In this document: positions 1-9,755 of the stretch, in pieces
How the letters are laid out: each line of letters starts with the position of its first letter
Position numbering within the stretch: position 1 is the stretch's first letter
From: Hymenobacter armeniacus
GTDB lineage: Bacteria; Bacteroidota; Bacteroidia; Cytophagales; Hymenobacteraceae
Direction of reading: 5' to 3'
Assembly: GCF_014699055.1 (NCBI RefSeq)
Contig: NZ_JACXAC010000002.1
Location: 248,001 to 312,000, forward strand
DNA: 64,000 nt
Notes under the pieces: generated by a model
Databases searched by the model: none
Seen by the model: only the letters and a program-made list of their open reading frames with translations
What the model was told of the DNA's origin: nothing
Program-made: the position numbers and the translations under genes

Positions 1-95
1 TGCCGTAATGCGCCGTTAAACCCGGCGCAGGTATTGTGGTCGAAGGGGCGTAAATTGAGTTTCAACCCTAACCGTGCGCCCCGGCGCAATGCCTC

Positions 96-380
96 ATGCG
101 ACCCCAATCCTTGTTTCTCGCTTTTGGCCTCTGCTTGTTGCTGCTGAGCAGCCACGCGGCCAGCGCCCAGGTTTCCGTCACCATTGGCGGTGGGTATTAT
201 CCGCCGCCCCGGGCCTACTACGGTCCGCGCTACTACCCGCCCCGTCCGGCGGTGGTGTATGCCGTGCCGCCGGCCCCGGTTTACTACGCCCCGCGGCCCG
301 TGTACGTGGCCCCGCGACCGATATACGTAGCGCCACGGCCCTATTACTACCGTGGCCGTGGGTACGGCCGCCGCTGGTAG
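96..380 (+). CDS. Small secreted Pro/Tyr-rich protein
   Basis: A 94-residue protein. Residues 1-24 look like a Sec signal peptide (hydrophobic core LFLAFGLCLLLLSS, cleavage after SAQ or ASA). The mature part is almost only Pro, Tyr, Arg, Val and Gly, with repeated short units such as VAPRPIYVAPRP. Such compositions are typical of small exported proteins of unknown function in Bacteroidota. It lies alone, followed 20 bp later by a strong hairpin terminator. A longer reading frame over the same bases in another frame lacks a signal peptide and is ignored. No function is assigned. Confidence 0.75.
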   Translation: MRPQSLFLAFGLCLLLLSSHAASAQVSVTIGGGYYPPPRAYYGPRYYPPRPAVVYAVPPAPVYYAPRPVYVAPRPIYVAPRPYYYRGRGYGRRW

Positions 381-397
381 TATAGGTGCAGTTGCAC

Positions 398-428
398 AAG
401 GCCCCGCCCGATACGGCGGGGCTTTTTG
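398..428 (+). terminator. Rho-independent terminator
   Basis: GC-rich stem GCCCCGCC / GGCGGGGC (401-408 / 415-422) followed by a T-run, just after the stop of the small secreted protein gene. Confidence 0.8.
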
Positions 429-498
429 TTGGCGGCCAGTGGGGGCGCGGCGCTGTGCGTAAGTTTAGCGCCTTGTTCCCACCCACGCATTTCTTGAG

Positions 499-1689
499 TT
501 GAAAACGACGCCTCCGCCGGCTGGCTGGGTGCTGCCGCTGGTGGTGGCCGCACAGTTTGCCTGCACTTCGCTCTGGTTTGCCGGCAATGCCGTGCTGCCG
601 GGCCTGCTGCACGACGCTCACCTCGCCGACACGGCGCTGAGCACGGTGGTGTCGGCGGTGCAGTTCGGGTTCATTATGGGCACGCTGGTGTTCTCGTTGC
701 TGGCCCTGGCCGACCGCATGTCGCCCTCCCAACTGTTTTGGTGGTGCGCCGTGGCCGGTAGCCTGGCCAATGCGGGCCTGCTGCTGCCCAATCTGACCGG
801 GGCCACGCTGCTAGCGCTGCGTTTTGCGGTGGGGTTTTTTCTGGCCGGCATCTACCCCGTGGGCATGAAAATAGCGGCCGACTATTTCGAAGGCGGGCTG
901 GGGCGCGCCCTGGGCTACCTGGTGGGGGCGCTGGTGCTGGGCACGGCCCTGCCGCACCTGCTGCGGCTGCTGGCGGCGGGCGAAGACTGGCGCGGCGTAG
1001 TGCTGGTTACCTCGGGGCTGGCCCTGGCGGGCGGGCTGCTGCTGCGCTGGCGCGTGCCCGATGGGCCGTTTCGTCGGGCGGGCGCCCGGCTGCAGGCGGG
1101 CGCCGTCTGGCAGGTGTTTCAGGACAAGCCGTTTCGGGCGGCGGCGATGGGCTATTTCGGGCACATGTGGGAGCTCTATACGTTTTGGGCCTTCTTGCCG
1201 CTGTGGCTGGCGGCGTATGCGCAGCGGCACCCGGCGGGCGGGCCGCTGGGGCCGGGCTGGGCGTTTGCCATCATTGCGGTGGGGGCGCCCGCGTGCGTGG
1301 GCGGCGGCTATCTGGCCCAGCGCATCGGCAGCCGCCGCACGGCGCGGCTGGCACTGGCCGTATCGGGCGCGTGCTGCCTGCTGAGCCCGCTGCTGCTTGG
1401 GCTGCCATTGTGGGCTTTTGGCGGTGCCATGGGCCTGTGGGGCATGGCCGTGGTGGCCGATTCGCCGCAGTTTTCGGCCTTAGTAGCGCAGGAGGCGCCG
1501 GCCGCCACCAAGGGCACCGCCCTCACGCTGGTTACCTGCCTGGGGTTTGCGCTCACCATCGTGAGCCTGCAGGCGTTTGCGGCGCTGCATCCGCAACTGG
1601 AGGCGCGTTATTGGTTCTGGCTACTGGCGCCCGGGCCGCTGCTGGGGCTGCTGGCCACGCGCCGGCCGCCCGCGCCGGAAGTGCGCTGA
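499..1689 (+). CDS. MFS transporter
   Basis: A 396-residue integral membrane protein with about 12 hydrophobic segments. Its start, with QFACTSLWFAGNAVLPG, and the motif GHMWELYTFWAF near the middle resemble a branch of major facilitator superfamily permeases found in proteobacteria and Bacteroidota. The substrate cannot be read from sequence. The start is taken at TTG 499 because the hydrophobic N-terminus begins there and no in-frame ATG lies upstream. It sits in the inner membrane and is co-directional with the downstream lipoprotein and cupin genes, but 65 bp separate it from the former, so a shared transcript is only possible. Confidence 0.85.
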   Translation: MKTTPPPAGWVLPLVVAAQFACTSLWFAGNAVLPGLLHDAHLADTALSTVVSAVQFGFIMGTLVFSLLALADRMSPSQLFWWCAVAGSLANAGLLLPNLTGATLLALRFAVGFFLAGIYPVGMKIAADYFEGGLGRALGYLVGALVLGTALPHLLRLLAAGEDWRGVVLVTSGLALAGGLLLRWRVPDGPFRRAGARLQAGAVWQVFQDKPFRAAAMGYFGHMWELYTFWAFLPLWLAAYAQRHPAGGPLGPGWAFAIIAVGAPACVGGGYLAQRIGSRRTARLALAVSGACCLLSPLLLGLPLWAFGGAMGLWGMAVVADSPQFSALVAQEAPAATKGTALTLVTCLGFALTIVSLQAFAALHPQLEARYWFWLLAPGPLLGLLATRRPPAPEVR

Positions 1690-1754
1690 TGCGCTGCGTT
1701 TTGCTTAATCTTGCTTTCCCGAGCCAGCCGGTTGGCCGGGGCAAGCTGTTTTTC

Positions 1755-2363
1755 ATGAACCGTTACACCTTGTTTGTGGGTACAGCGCTGGCGCTGCTGG
1801 GCGCCGGCTGCAACCAGACGGCCCCCGTGTCGTCGGCCCCCACCGCCGCTGCGCCCGAAACGGCGGCCACGCCCGCCGCCACCGCCCGGGCCGACTCGGC
1901 CGCCGCCAGCGCTGCCGCCCCGCCCGCCGATGGCACGGTGGCCCCGCCCAAAGCCGCCGCGCCTCAGCTGGCCGAAGCCGAAACAATGAAAGCCTCCTTC
2001 CGCTTCACGCCCAGCCCCGACCCCGACGACCCCGCGCACCCGCGCACCCGCGCCCACCTCGTGCTGCAGGGCCGCCTGCCCCTCGACATCGACCTGGGCA
2101 AATTTGTGGGCAAGCCCGACGTGGTGGACGCCGCCAAGGCCAAGGCGGCTAACTTCCCCAGCGGCATGCTGCTGGGTTTCCGTAGCTACTCGGCCGCTAC
2201 CGGCATCAGCCAAGACCTGGCCGTGCTGCCCGTGGACGGCCACCGCCTGCGCGTGGTGCAGCGCAAAGTGGACGAAACGGCCCCCGAGCCCGGCACCTTC
2301 GAAACCTCCCGCGAAGTTCCGCTGCCCGCCAACACCCGGGTGGTGGCCACTGCGCAGAAGTGA
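1755..2363 (+). CDS. Ala/Pro-rich lipoprotein of unknown function
   Basis: A 202-residue protein with a lipoprotein signal (LALLGAGC, lipobox Cys near residue 20). A low-complexity Ala/Pro/Thr linker runs to about residue 70 and probably spans away from the membrane. A compact domain of about 130 residues follows (from MKASFRFTPSPDPDD to the end) that I do not recognise. The start ATG 1755 is chosen because it begins the lipoprotein signal; the open frame continues upstream only as a shadow of the transporter gene. The following cupin gene starts 22 bp after its stop, suggesting a common transcript. Confidence 0.7.
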   Translation: MNRYTLFVGTALALLGAGCNQTAPVSSAPTAAAPETAATPAATARADSAAASAAAPPADGTVAPPKAAAPQLAEAETMKASFRFTPSPDPDDPAHPRTRAHLVLQGRLPLDIDLGKFVGKPDVVDAAKAKAANFPSGMLLGFRSYSAATGISQDLAVLPVDGHRLRVVQRKVDETAPEPGTFETSREVPLPANTRVVATAQK

Positions 2364-2385
2364 ATAATAAGTAGTACGTTAGGGC

Positions 2386-2760
2386 ATGAATACTTCCTCC
2401 CTGCTCGGCCCGATAAAGGGCGCCACGCGCCGCGAAGTCGGCGGCGTGCAAGTTGACGTGGTGCCCACCGGCAACGCCCGCGTGAAACGCATTGTGTACC
2501 CGGCGGGCTTCCGCTGGTCTCAACACCTAAAGGACATTGTGGGCACGCCACTGTGCATGCACGCGCACGTGGGCTTCCTGGCCAGCGGCCAGATTAGCAT
2601 TCAGTACGCCGACGGAGCCGTGGAAGAATTTGTGGCACCGCAGGCCGTGGCCATCGCGCCCGGCCACGACGGCTGGGTGGTGGGCGACGAGCCGGCCATT
2701 CTCATCGAGTTCGATTTTGAAGGCGAAACCGTGGAGCGCATGGGGCTGCGCCGGGGCTAA
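2386..2760 (+). CDS. Cupin-domain protein
   Basis: A 124-residue single-domain protein. The central part has a cupin-like beta-barrel signature: CMHAHVGFLASGQISI with two His, then AVAIAPGHDGWVVGDEPA. This matches small RmlC-type cupins annotated in Bacteroidota and actinobacteria. A bound metal is possible given the HAH pair, but the second cupin motif is incomplete, so the reaction is unknown. It lies 22 bp behind the lipoprotein gene. Confidence 0.75.
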   Translation: MNTSSLLGPIKGATRREVGGVQVDVVPTGNARVKRIVYPAGFRWSQHLKDIVGTPLCMHAHVGFLASGQISIQYADGAVEEFVAPQAVAIAPGHDGWVVGDEPAILIEFDFEGETVERMGLRRG

Positions 2761-2892
2761 GCCGTGCGCCCAAGCCGCCTTTGGGGCCTGACAAACATAT
2801 TCAGCAAGCGCTGCCACCCTCCAAACCCAGTCTGGGGTGCCACGACGTTTGCAGGCTCAGCTGTAATGAATCCATCACCTCACCGATTAAAC

Positions 2893-2929
2893 AGGCCGCG
2901 CTGCACGAGGTAGCGCGGCTTATTTTTTG
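2893..2929 (+). terminator. Probable terminator after the cupin gene
   Basis: Stem GCCGCGCT / AGCGCGGC (2895-2902 / 2912-2919) followed by TTATTTTTTG. It lies about 130 bp after the cupin stop and just before the porin gene. Confidence 0.6.
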
Positions 2930-2960
2930 CCCCGTGGCTGCCTTGTTGCGGCCGTATTTC

Positions 2961-4088
2961 ATGAGAAACGCTCTATTATCTGGTCTGGCGTCTTTTGCCA
3001 CTACCATGGCCCTGGGCCAGACCCCGCCCGCAACCGGCCCCGGCCCGGTGGCTGCACCCGCCGCAGCTCCGGCAGAGGTCGCTCCCAATCCGCTGACCAC
3101 CTACGGCTTTGTAGATGCCTACTACGGCTACGACATCAAGTACGCCAACGGCAATGAGCGGCAGTTTTTTCTGTACTCGCACAACCGTCAAAACGAGTTT
3201 GCCATCAACCAGGCGCTGCTTGGGGTGCGCTACGACGATGGCAAGGTGCGCGGCGCGCTGGGCCTGCACGCCGGCACCTACGTGAGCGCCAACTACGCCA
3301 ATGAGGACGTGGTGTTGCGGCACGTGTACGAAGCCTACGCCGGCTTTCGGCCCTTCGCTAACGCGTGGCTCGACGCGGGCATCTTCGGCTCGCACATTGG
3401 GTTTGAGTCGGCCATCTCGAAGGATAACTGGACGCTGACGCGCTCCATCATGGCCGAGAATTCGCCTTATTATGAGTCCGGTGTGCGCTTCAGCTACGAA
3501 TTCAGCCCCAAGCTCACCCTGACCGGCGTGGTGCTGAACGGCTGGCAGAACATCCGCGAAACCAACCAAGCCAAAGCCCTCGGCACCCAGCTGCAGTGGA
3601 AACCCTCGGCGAAGGTGGTGGTCAACAGCAGCACGTTTTATGGCAACGAACAGCCCGACGGCGCGCCCGTGGCCCGTCGCTATTTTCACGACTTCTACGT
3701 GACCTATGCCCCGGCCGAGCGGCTGAACCTGGCGCTGGTGTTCGACGTGGGCAAGCAGCAGAGCGCGGCGCCCGGCTACGATACCTGGCACTCGGGAGCC
3801 GCCTTCGTGAAGTACCGGCTGGCCGAAAAACTCTCGGGCACGCTGCGCGGCGAGTACTACTACGCCGAGCGCGGCGTGCTGATTCAAAGCATCAAGCCCG
3901 AAGCTACCGATGCTGATTTCCGCGTGGCCGGGGGCTCGCTCAATCTCGACTACGCGCCCGCTCCCAACGTAGTGCTACGGGCGGAAGGGCGCTACCTGAA
4001 CGGCGTAAACGGCCTGTTTGCCCGCCCCGACAACCCGAGTAACCAAAGCTACGGCAACCTGACCACCAGCCTGGCCATTTCATTCTAA
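2961..4088 (+). CDS. Outer-membrane beta-barrel porin (bbp2/OmpL-like)
   Basis: A 375-residue protein with signal peptide MRNALLSGLASFATTMALGQ, a short Ala/Pro linker, then a barrel domain beginning TTYGFVDAYYGYDI. Alternating aromatic and polar strands, the phrase HNRQNEFAINQALLGV and a terminal strand NLTTSLAISF ending in Phe fit the putative beta-barrel porin-2 family (PF07642-like). It should form an outer-membrane channel; the solute is unknown. ATG 2961 is preferred over an upstream in-frame start because only it begins a signal peptide. It converges with the minus-strand cluster that ends at 4276. Confidence 0.82.
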   Translation: MRNALLSGLASFATTMALGQTPPATGPGPVAAPAAAPAEVAPNPLTTYGFVDAYYGYDIKYANGNERQFFLYSHNRQNEFAINQALLGVRYDDGKVRGALGLHAGTYVSANYANEDVVLRHVYEAYAGFRPFANAWLDAGIFGSHIGFESAISKDNWTLTRSIMAENSPYYESGVRFSYEFSPKLTLTGVVLNGWQNIRETNQAKALGTQLQWKPSAKVVVNSSTFYGNEQPDGAPVARRYFHDFYVTYAPAERLNLALVFDVGKQQSAAPGYDTWHSGAAFVKYRLAEKLSGTLRGEYYYAERGVLIQSIKPEATDADFRVAGGSLNLDYAPAPNVVLRAEGRYLNGVNGLFARPDNPSNQSYGNLTTSLAISF

Positions 4089-4275
4089 AAAAGGGCGAAG
4101 AAGGGTAGGGGAACCAACGTATTGCGCCTTTGCCATCGAACGACTGGTGTCCTAGCAAAACCGCGCTGAACTTCCAACACCTGCGCAAAACAAGTAATGA
4201 CAAAGCTGAAACTCCTATATCAGGAGCTATCAGGGAGCATGAGTTTGGCTAAAGCACTCACCTCCTCAATAACTA

Positions 4276-4770
4276 TTAGAGCTGGACTGATAGCTGCCAG
4301 CTAGAAGATTTGGCACGTGCAAGAATTTCCGGAATGGATGTAATCAGCACCTCGCCGGTGAGATTGTTGCGCAGTGCGACGCGATGACGTGATTTTAATA
4401 CTTCAGCAGCGCTTATCTCACTTTCCGTTAGCGCGAAGAAGAATCCAGAAAAATCATCTTTCACGCGGTGCTGATTAGCGGTTTTTATTTCAATAAAAAC
4501 CATTTTAGGCAAGGCATCCCGCACCGAATCCGGATTATTAAAATCCACTTCTTGACCGTCTGGTAATTCTATGGCGTCGAAGCTGCTTGCCTTTATAGTG
4601 ATTCCTGTCTCACGCAGAGCAGCCAATAGAATTTGCAGTCCCTTGCCACGAGGCCGCGGGACCCAATTGTCCATATCGGCCAGCATGCGGGCCTCTCCGG
4701 CTGCTCCTTGTTGGTTAGCCAGCCTTGCTAGGTGTGCCCGTTTTGCCAGTATGACCTCAACTGGTTTCAT
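4276..4770 (-). CDS. Small PD-(D/E)XK / DUF3883-like predicted nuclease
   Basis: A 164-residue protein starting MKPVEVILAKRAHLARLANQ. The core has SSFDAIELPDG, then MVFIEIKTA, then GFFFALTESEISAAEVL and GEVLITSIPEI. An acidic residue followed by E-x-K and a conserved T-x-x-E helix is the layout of PD-(D/E)XK nucleases and of the DUF3883 (NO VEIN C-terminal) family. Its start is 17 bp after the stop of the giant ATPase gene, so the two are very likely co-transcribed. The nuclease call is inference from a motif read by eye. It could also be an inactive nuclease-fold adaptor. Confidence 0.6.
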   Translation of the reverse strand: MKPVEVILAKRAHLARLANQQGAAGEARMLADMDNWVPRPRGKGLQILLAALRETGITIKASSFDAIELPDGQEVDFNNPDSVRDALPKMVFIEIKTANQHRVKDDFSGFFFALTESEISAAEVLKSRHRVALRNNLTGEVLITSIPEILARAKSSSWQLSVQL

Positions 4771-4787
4771 GCGTTGACTCGCTTGTG

Positions 4788-7700
4788 CTATCCCTTTTCC
4801 AGTACCTGCCGAATTCCGCCCAGCCCGCCGGCAATATTCTCCAGCTGCGTGAGCACGCTTTGCAGCTGCCCGCCGCTGCTGGTGCGCAGGTTGCGCACAA
4901 AGGTGGCTTTGATTTGCTGCCAACGCTCCGCTTCCGAATCCTGCAGCCAGCCCAGCAGCTCGCGAAGTTTGAGCAGGTTGGCTTCGGTGCCGCTGGTGAG
5001 GGTTTGGGCTTCGTTGTCGTAGTGGGTGGCCAGCAGGGCGCGCACTTCCTCGTCGTTCATCACGGGGCGCACTTTTTCGGCCAGCTTGGCCATGTTGCGG
5101 TAGGAGCCCTGCAGCTTGAAAGGCGGCTCGGTGCGGTACTCATTGGCCTGGGCGGCCGAGCGGATGTACTCCTCGTTCACGCGGGCCACCACGTCGCGGA
5201 TGCGCAGCAGCTTTTGCAGCACGGCCACGTACTCGTTGATTTCCTCGGGCGAGTGGTTGGCTTCGAAGGAGAGGCCGGCGCTGTCGCCGGTTTCGGCCAG
5301 CTTGATGAGCGGGTACACGTCGGCCTGGCTTTTGGCGGCAAGGCGGCTGAGGACGGGGTTGGCCACCAGCGCGTTTTCGAGGTAGCTGAGCAGGAAGGTG
5401 GCCGCCGTGTCGCCGATGATGTCGCCGAGGTTGTAGATGTCGGCGCGGTTGGCCAGCATGTCGGGGATGCGGAACTGCTCGCCCGATTCGGTATAGGGGT
5501 TGCCGGCCATTACCACGGCCACCTTGCGCCCGCGGAAGTCGTAGGTGCGGGCGCGGCCCTGGTACACGCCCTCAATCTTGCGCTGGGCGTCGCACAGGGA
5601 GATAAACTTCTGCAGAAACTCGGGGTTGCAGTGCTGAATATCATCAAGATAAATCATCACGTTGTCGCCCATCTCGAAGGCCAGGTTTAGCTTCAGTAGT
5701 TCCTCGCGGGCGCCGGAGTTGGGCGCCTGGGCGGGGTCCACGCTGGTCACGGCGTGGCCAATGGCGGGGCCGTTGATTTTCATGAAAATCAGCCCCAGGC
5801 GGTTGGCCACGTACTCCATGAGCGTGGTTTTGCCGTAGCCGGGCGGCGACACCAGCAGCAACAGGCCCATGAGGTCGGTGCGTTTGTCGGCCCCCGCCGT
5901 ACCGATTTGCTTGGCCAGGTTGGCCCCAATGAGCGGCAGGTATACCTCGTCAATCAGCTTGTTGCGCACGAAAGAGGACAGAACCCGGGGCCGAAACTCC
6001 GCCAGCCGCAATTCCTCGGCGAAGCGAGCCGCCAGTTCTTTTTTCAGCATCGCGAAAGCCTCAAACAGCGGCACCACCGTGGTGGCGTAGTGGTGCAGGC
6101 GCCGCCGGAACTCCGGAAAATACAGCTGATAATTCCGCTCGTGAATGCGGGCGTGCGAGCCTTGCAGGCCCGTCAGCGTCTCGCGCAAGGGCGTGCGAAC
6201 GATGCGGGCGGCGTCGAACGAAGTGAGCAGCAACACCGCGCACTCATCGCGGAATTCGGACAAATGGCCTGCGGGCAACTGGTGTAAAAACGACTGCAGC
6301 CATTGCCGCACCAGTTGAAATTGCGCCGCCGGCTGGTCGGCCAGCAGCGCCACCGAAGCCTCGTATTGCTCCGTAGCATTCCGCTCCTTCAGCGACTGCC
6401 GAAACAGTTGATGCAATTCCGCCGCCTCGGCGGCAATGACGAAGGTTTCGCCGCGGGTTAACTCAAAGAATAAATAGTCGCCCGCTTCCGCCAGGTGCGC
6501 CGGCGAAAACAAGCCCGTGCCCGTTGCAAACTCCTCGATGGCCAGCTGCAACTCGCCTTTCAGATTGTCGAACTCCCGCGAGTCGGGAAAAACCTGCAGC
6601 AGCACGCCGATGCCTTGCAGCTGGTGTTGCCAGGCGGCCTTTTTCTTGCGCCCCGTGAAGCCGTGCCAGTAGAGCGCCGCCGCGGCCCGGGTCTGGGTGG
6701 AGTAGCGCAGCAAATCGGCGGTGCGAGCCAGGCGTACCAAGGCTTCGAGCAGCAGGGCCGCGTCGTGGTCGTGCACGCCTTTGAGGTAGCCCTCGGCGTA
6801 GCGCGGGGCCATAAACTGCTGCATGTGGGCGGTCAGCTCGGCCACGGTGAGGTGCGACAGCTCGGCCAACGAGAGCACCGCAGGCAGGCCATCCTGGGCG
6901 GGCGCAGGGTGCTGGGCCGCTTGCAACAGCAGCCAAGCCAGGTACTCGGCGCGGTACACGTCGGCGTTTTCCGACACCACGGTTTGGTCCCACACAGCGC
7001 GGGCGGCCAGCACGGCGGGGTCGGTTATTTTCTGAAAGAAGTTGGTGCCGGTGAGGTGGTAGTGCAGGTCGCCGTCGCGCAGCACGGCCGTCAGCTCCAG
7101 CGGCTGGGTGTTCACGGTGAAGGTGTAGGGACCGAATTTCAGGGCCTGGCCCCCATCAGTGAACAACTCGGCGCGGTCCTTGAGCTGGCGCACGGCATCT
7201 TCCTTCACCGTTTTGAGGCGGCTCTGGATGTCGTCGGCCTTCACGGGGTCGCCGAGGGTGAGGAGGTCCTGCACGGTCTGGCGCACCTTTTCCACCATCA
7301 TGTCGGAGGCGAAATACCCGTTGATGTCGGCCACGGTTTCAAAGCGCCCGAGCCGGTTTTGCACCGCTTTCAGGATGCGCTCCGCCGATTGCAGCAGGGC
7401 CGAGGCGCGCTGGTTGCGGGCCTCCACCAGGCTCACCTTGCGCGACTCAAACGCCTCCGATACTTCCTCGCGCTTGCCCGCCAGCTGGCTTAGGAACTGG
7501 TCGAAGTCCGGGAATTTGCCTTCCAGCTCTTCGAGCTGCACCATGAGCTTGGTGCTGTATTCGTCGCACTTGGCGGGCGCGTCGCACAGGTCGAGGTAAT
7601 TCACCAACGCCTGGTCGAGCAGCTTGATTTGAGCCGTAAATTCAGCCTGCGCTTCGGTGCCGGCCAGGGCCTGTCGGCGCCGCTTCAGCGCCGCCCGAAT

Positions 7701-9689
7701 CTGGTTGAAGCTGGCGTAAATGGTCGAGATGTTGTCGATGATGCGCGTGGTCTGCGTGGGGTCTTCCATCGGCAGGTTGCTCACCACTTCAATCAGCAGT
7801 TCCAGCTCGCCCGATACCGCACTGGCCTGCTTTTCCTGCTCGTTGGCTTCGGCCACTTTCTGCACCTGTTCGATGGCCTCAGCGATGGCCTGCACGCGCA
7901 CGGTGTAGGGCTTCAGCGCGTCATCTTTCAGCAGGAATTCCACCGTTTGGCCGGCCACGTCCTTGCTGGTTTGTTCCAGCTCGGCGGCGGCTTTTTCCAC
8001 GGTGGGCAGCTCCACGTAGCGCAGCTCTTTGAGGGAAATGACCTCGCCGCGCACGGTGCGCAATTCGGCCAGCAGCTGCACGTATTCGTTCACGTCGGTG
8101 GCCGTGGTGCGCTTGATGCGGCCGATTAGCTCGTCGGCTTTGGCCAGCACGCGCTGGGTTTCGGCCCCCGTGCTTTTGCGGATGCTCAGCACCTTGTCGA
8201 ACTCTTCCACGGCCGCGTTGGCCGCCTGCTGAATGTCGCGCAACGGCTCGGCCAGCGCCTGGGCGGCCGGCTCGCGCAGCCAGTGATACGTGTCGGTGAG
8301 CGTGCCCGTGAGGCGAATTAAATCCAGGTAGAGGCCGGCGTAGCTGTCGTCTTTGCCCAGCAGCGTCAGCACTTCCTGCGCTTCGGCCATGGCGCGCACT
8401 ATCTCCTTGTTGCCTAGCTTGTAGAGGTAGGAGCCGGAAGTGACGGGCAGCTCAAAATCGGGCGCGACATAGGGCGTCTGCCAAATCTGCACCGCGTGGT
8501 GCTTCTTGGGTTCGTCGTCTTTGCGGAAGTAGCACAGCTCGCCGTTCTCAAACAGCGCGTAGCCGTGGCAGCTGATGGGGTTGTCGACCCGCTGCGCGAT
8601 GATGTTGTAGGAAAGCAGCAGGTAGACGCCGTTGTCCTTATTGTAAAAAACGTACAGAAAATCCTCCCCGTTCGGCGACACAATTCGCTTCTCAAACAGC
8701 ATGTCGCGCAACCCCTTCTCAAACAGCTTGCCCTCGCCGGTTTGCAGGTAAAATCCGTGCGGAAAAATCAGGCCCTGGTTGTCCGGCAATAACACGCAAG
8801 CCTCGGCCAGCGCATCCAGTCGCTGGGCAGTTTGCAGCTTGGAATTATACAGTAAATACCGGTAATCCTGCTCCTGATACGGCCGGATTTTCAGCAGAAT
8901 GATATTGCCAACTACCGCGTAATAAATTTCCGAATCATCCAGCGTCTGGTCTTTGTCGAGCACCGGTTCGGCGTAGATGCCGCGCCCGGTAGTTGTGTTG
9001 TTTTCCACCTTGATGGTGAGGTCGCCGTGGATGGTTTCAACAAAAACCTTGTCCTCGATGCTAATGTGCGGGTGTTTGCCCGAGCGCTGCATGTCGCGCG
9101 TGGTGCGCTTCCAGGCAAATTCGTGCTGCGGTGGAAACACGTATTCGTGGTCGCTGCGGTTGTCGATGTACGTGAGCGCATCGCCCTGCAGCAGCCACTT
9201 AAACGTCTTGATGTCGTTGGCGCTTTTGCCCACCCGAAACACCATAAACAAATGGCTGCCGAGCACCGCGAATTTGACAAATTGCGTGTTCTTATAGTAG
9301 CGGTATAAATTCCGAAATTCCTCCGCGAATTGGGCGTTGGAAATTAAGTCTAACGGGAGCGGGGTAAACTCATGATTGGCGTAGGAATAGGCCCCGAAAA
9401 CATCGGATAATTCCACCTCCGTTTTCAGCCCGATGACGACGTTGAAACCGAAGAGAAAACGGTGGCCCACCGGCACCATGTCCCACGGCACGCAATTGTG
9501 CTCCGTGCTGATGCGGCCCGTTCCAATCAGCTTGGTGTCGATGGCCCCGAAAACAGTCTTGCGCTCGGCGTTCAGCTTGTCGATGCGCGTCTTCAATTCG
9601 GCCCCGCCTTTTTGCAAGCGGTTGCGCAGGATTTCGTAGGTGCCGCCTTCTAATTTGACGTCCGGCGAGGACGCGGTAGTTGGTTCCAT
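4788..9689 (-). CDS. Giant AAA+ 'DNA repair ATPase' (DUF3686-type)
   Basis: A 1633-residue protein. The first 450 or so residues form a beta-rich region (HNCVPWDMVPVGHRFLFGFN; repeated DFLYVFYNKDNG-like strands) typical of the DUF3686 'DNA repair ATPase' family. A long alpha-helical, coiled-coil-prone middle spans about 450-850. The C-terminal third carries one AAA+ domain with Walker A SPPGYGKTT (about residue 1283), Walker B DNVMIYLDDIQ (about 1346) and a sensor-like VVMAGNPYTESG. The DNA-repair name is inherited annotation, not shown function. It lies between a flotillin gene (190 bp upstream) and a nuclease-like gene (17 bp downstream), which suggests a membrane-linked machine. Confidence 0.85.
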   Translation of the reverse strand: MEPTTASSPDVKLEGGTYEILRNRLQKGGAELKTRIDKLNAERKTVFGAIDTKLIGTGRISTEHNCVPWDMVPVGHRFLFGFNVVIGLKTEVELSDVFGAYSYANHEFTPLPLDLISNAQFAEEFRNLYRYYKNTQFVKFAVLGSHLFMVFRVGKSANDIKTFKWLLQGDALTYIDNRSDHEYVFPPQHEFAWKRTTRDMQRSGKHPHISIEDKVFVETIHGDLTIKVENNTTTGRGIYAEPVLDKDQTLDDSEIYYAVVGNIILLKIRPYQEQDYRYLLYNSKLQTAQRLDALAEACVLLPDNQGLIFPHGFYLQTGEGKLFEKGLRDMLFEKRIVSPNGEDFLYVFYNKDNGVYLLLSYNIIAQRVDNPISCHGYALFENGELCYFRKDDEPKKHHAVQIWQTPYVAPDFELPVTSGSYLYKLGNKEIVRAMAEAQEVLTLLGKDDSYAGLYLDLIRLTGTLTDTYHWLREPAAQALAEPLRDIQQAANAAVEEFDKVLSIRKSTGAETQRVLAKADELIGRIKRTTATDVNEYVQLLAELRTVRGEVISLKELRYVELPTVEKAAAELEQTSKDVAGQTVEFLLKDDALKPYTVRVQAIAEAIEQVQKVAEANEQEKQASAVSGELELLIEVVSNLPMEDPTQTTRIIDNISTIYASFNQIRAALKRRRQALAGTEAQAEFTAQIKLLDQALVNYLDLCDAPAKCDEYSTKLMVQLEELEGKFPDFDQFLSQLAGKREEVSEAFESRKVSLVEARNQRASALLQSAERILKAVQNRLGRFETVADINGYFASDMMVEKVRQTVQDLLTLGDPVKADDIQSRLKTVKEDAVRQLKDRAELFTDGGQALKFGPYTFTVNTQPLELTAVLRDGDLHYHLTGTNFFQKITDPAVLAARAVWDQTVVSENADVYRAEYLAWLLLQAAQHPAPAQDGLPAVLSLAELSHLTVAELTAHMQQFMAPRYAEGYLKGVHDHDAALLLEALVRLARTADLLRYSTQTRAAAALYWHGFTGRKKKAAWQHQLQGIGVLLQVFPDSREFDNLKGELQLAIEEFATGTGLFSPAHLAEAGDYLFFELTRGETFVIAAEAAELHQLFRQSLKERNATEQYEASVALLADQPAAQFQLVRQWLQSFLHQLPAGHLSEFRDECAVLLLTSFDAARIVRTPLRETLTGLQGSHARIHERNYQLYFPEFRRRLHHYATTVVPLFEAFAMLKKELAARFAEELRLAEFRPRVLSSFVRNKLIDEVYLPLIGANLAKQIGTAGADKRTDLMGLLLLVSPPGYGKTTLMEYVANRLGLIFMKINGPAIGHAVTSVDPAQAPNSGAREELLKLNLAFEMGDNVMIYLDDIQHCNPEFLQKFISLCDAQRKIEGVYQGRARTYDFRGRKVAVVMAGNPYTESGEQFRIPDMLANRADIYNLGDIIGDTAATFLLSYLENALVANPVLSRLAAKSQADVYPLIKLAETGDSAGLSFEANHSPEEINEYVAVLQKLLRIRDVVARVNEEYIRSAAQANEYRTEPPFKLQGSYRNMAKLAEKVRPVMNDEEVRALLATHYDNEAQTLTSGTEANLLKLRELLGWLQDSEAERWQQIKATFVRNLRTSSGGQLQSVLTQLENIAGGLGGIRQVLEKG

Positions 9690-9755
9690 AGCAGGGGTGC
9701 CAGGGCAATGCGGGAAGTTGTGGGGATGGGCCAGGAAGAATGGCCAAAAAAACGT

